From assembly GCF_001684965.1 (NCBI RefSeq), contig NZ_MAYG01000001.1, positions 3,100,001 to 3,164,000 of the forward strand: a stretch of DNA of 64,000 nt, written 5' to 3'. Source of the DNA: Chryseobacterium arthrosphaerae. Its GTDB lineage: Bacteria > Bacteroidota > Bacteroidia > Flavobacteriales > Weeksellaceae. Numbering within the stretch: position 1 is the stretch's first letter; every line of letters begins with the position of its first letter. Made by a program: the position numbers and the translations under genes. Under the pieces are notes generated by a model that had not been told where the DNA came from, made no database searches, and saw nothing but the letters and a program-made list of their open reading frames with translations. Shown here one piece after another: positions 62,584 to 64,000 of this stretch.

Positions 62584-64000
62584 TTACAATTCATTTAAAT
62601 ATTGAGAAAGATCTTCTTTTGTATTGGTAAGATTCATTTTTTTACGGAGTCTTGTCCTTGAATTTTCAATTGTTTTCGGAGTCACGTTAAGGAGATTGGA
62701 GATTTCTTTTGTAGATAATTTAAGCTTCAGCATGGCAGCCAGCCTTTTATCATAATTGGTAAGTCCCGGATGTTTACGGTCCAGATTTTCATAAAATGAT
62801 TCGTGGATATTCAGAAAATGATATTCAAAATCTCCCCAGGAGTCCTGTTTGGTGTTCAGTTTTATTTCATTGATAATTCTTGAAACTTCATCAATTTCAC
62901 TATCTTTCAGTTTAGATTTCAGAACATTGATCTGTTCTAAAAGAGATTTGAAAATTTCTTCAATTTTAGACTGCTCCATAGATTTATAGACCAGCATTTT
63001 TTCTTTCATCTGATTGTCTATTTCCAGCTGTTTTTCTCTATTTTCGATCAGCTTCTTTTCAAGCCGTAACTTCTCAGCTTTATTTCTGAAATTAATAAGC
63101 AGTAAAATACAGATCACCAGAACGAGTAAAAGAATAATGACCATTACTGCATACAGGATATTCTTTTTGTCCTGTTCTATTTTGTCAAGCCTTTTCCTCA
63201 GTTCGTAATCGTGCTGCACTTTCAGTCTTTCTACATTCACTGCTTTTTCTTCTATATTCAGCAAATCACGTATAGAATCATATTTTTTGAAGGTTTCTGC
63301 GGAAAGCCTGTAATCCCTGTTCAGCTGATAGGCTTCATACAGGGTTCTCAGATAATTGGTATTATCAAAACTTACGGCATCCGGAATGACATATTTCCCA
63401 AGATTACGGGCATATAGCAATGCTTTTTCAGGGTTTTGGGTTTTAATATAGAAATTGGCAAGGTTATAATTGACCTGGTAATTTGATTTATGGTCCTCAA
63501 TATTATTCTTCTGTAAGATATCACTTGCTTCAAGTAAATAATTTTCCGCTTTTGTTTTATTTCCTTCCTGAAAATTCAGTTTACCGAAATTTGAAAATAC
63601 AAAGGCCTTCAGAACCGGATTGTCATAATTCTCAAATGTCATCAGACTCTTTTCGAAATAATACCGTGACGAATCAAGCTTCGACAGTACCAGATATGCA
63701 TTTCCCAGATTGTTCAGTGCTTTAACCGTTTCTACCTGCTTTTTCTGTTTCTGATAAAAGTTGAGAAGTTTCTTATAGTAAGTAACAGCTCTCCTGGTAT
63801 CATTGAGCTGTGAATAGGTATACGCAAAAATACCATCTATCTTTGCTGTTTTCTCTTCATCCTTATCCAGAAAAATATGATAGGCCTTATTAGAATAATC
63901 CAGTGCAAGATCAAAATAATTCATGTCGCTGTAAATTTTGGCAGCTTCCATATAAAAATTACCCAATTCTTTATCCGGAACACTTTTTCTGGCTTTACGG
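62584..64000 (-). CDS. TPR sensor with LuxR-type DNA-binding domain, 5' part missing
   Basis: At least 472 codons; the frame continues off the right edge with no stop, so the N-terminus is not included. TPR-like units (e.g. NYFDLALDYSNKAYHIFLDK, ALNNLGNAYLVLSKLDSSRYYFEKSL) precede one transmembrane segment (ILYAVMVIILLLVLVICILL), a coiled coil, and a helix-turn-helix like LuxR/GerE: LKLSTKEISNLLNVTPKTIENSRTRLRKKMNL. In Bacteroidetes these periplasmic-TPR, membrane-bound regulators respond to starvation or envelope cues. No ligand is known. Confidence 0.9.
   Translation of the reverse strand, partial: RKARKSVPDKELGNFYMEAAKIYSDMNYFDLALDYSNKAYHIFLDKDEEKTAKIDGIFAYTYSQLNDTRRAVTYYKKLLNFYQKQKKQVETVKALNNLGNAYLVLSKLDSSRYYFEKSLMTFENYDNPVLKAFVFSNFGKLNFQEGNKTKAENYLLEASDILQKNNIEDHKSNYQVNYNLANFYIKTQNPEKALLYARNLGKYVIPDAVSFDNTNYLRTLYEAYQLNRDYRLSAETFKKYDSIRDLLNIEEKAVNVERLKVQHDYELRKRLDKIEQDKKNILYAVMVIILLLVLVICILLLINFRNKAEKLRLEKKLIENREKQLEIDNQMKEKMLVYKSMEQSKIEEIFKSLLEQINVLKSKLKDSEIDEVSRIINEIKLNTKQDSWGDFEYHFLNIHESFYENLDRKHPGLTNYDKRLAAMLKLKLSTKEISNLLNVTPKTIENSRTRLRKKMNLTNTKEDLSQYLNEL

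Noticed and set aside
1..64000. CRISPR arrays, tRNA or rRNA genes, transposases or phage genes
   Set aside because: None was seen by reading; no regular repeat-spacer pattern, cloverleaf or transposase motif could be supported.

Overview
The window looks like chromosome from a Flavobacteriia (Weeksellaceae) bacterium, most probably Chryseobacterium. The reasons are AT-rich intergenic DNA, weak Shine-Dalgarno sites, recurrent Bacteroidetes-type promoters (TTTG, 19-20 nt, TAnnTTTG), several secreted proteins with type IX secretion (T9SS) C-terminal sorting domains, TonB-dependent receptors, Bacteroidetes-only DUF families (3575-like, 4919, 5777) and a Bacteroidetes-type rplKAJL / rpoBC set. The genus is inference; I could not run a search.

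Left part (1-6.8 kb): the start of a TonB-dependent receptor cut by the window edge, an outer-membrane beta-barrel protein, then a two-component system (OmpR-type regulator and histidine kinase) followed by an outer-membrane porin and an MHS-family symporter. A perfect 11-bp tandem repeat just before the porin suggests the regulator controls uptake of an organic acid or osmolyte. 7-20 kb is mainly single housekeeping or stress genes: a DUF4919 protein, an ECF sigma operon (hydrolase, sigma factor, membrane protein, methyltransferase), an ABC exporter, truA, lpxK and purine nucleoside phosphorylase, a TlpA thioredoxin, dinB and a cytoplasmic GH13 amylase. A 56-residue cysteine-rich peptide gene with a Bacteroidetes bacteriocin-like leader (20036-20206, minus) is easy to miss.

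20-30 kb carries a carboxylesterase, divergent AraC regulator/alcohol dehydrogenase and HxlR/NmrA-type reductase pairs, an exported esterase, an NPP-family phosphodiesterase and a grpB/cytidine deaminase/GNAT operon. 30-34 kb is a tight five-gene export operon (DUF5777 barrel, c-type cytochrome lipoprotein, YceI, ankyrin protein, DOMON-like T9SS protein) downstream of a Crp-family regulator, with a Crp-type site in class II position on its promoter. 34-40 kb is a four-gene operon for a TonB receptor, two small envelope proteins and a 947-residue T9SS Asp-box protein.

40-64 kb holds the RNA polymerase and ribosomal protein genes in an unusual arrangement. rplKAJL ends in its own terminator, rpoB starts from its own promoter behind a long, apparently structured leader, and about 9 kb of duplicated surface-protein genes (two pairs: a beta-roll head-repeat protein plus a thrombospondin-type-3/T9SS protein) lies between rplL and rpoB. 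The 3' ends of the two large paralogues are identical over about 320 nt, a sign of gene conversion. secE/nusG are not found upstream of rplK; a T9SS protein and a TPR/LuxR-type sensor-regulator are there instead.
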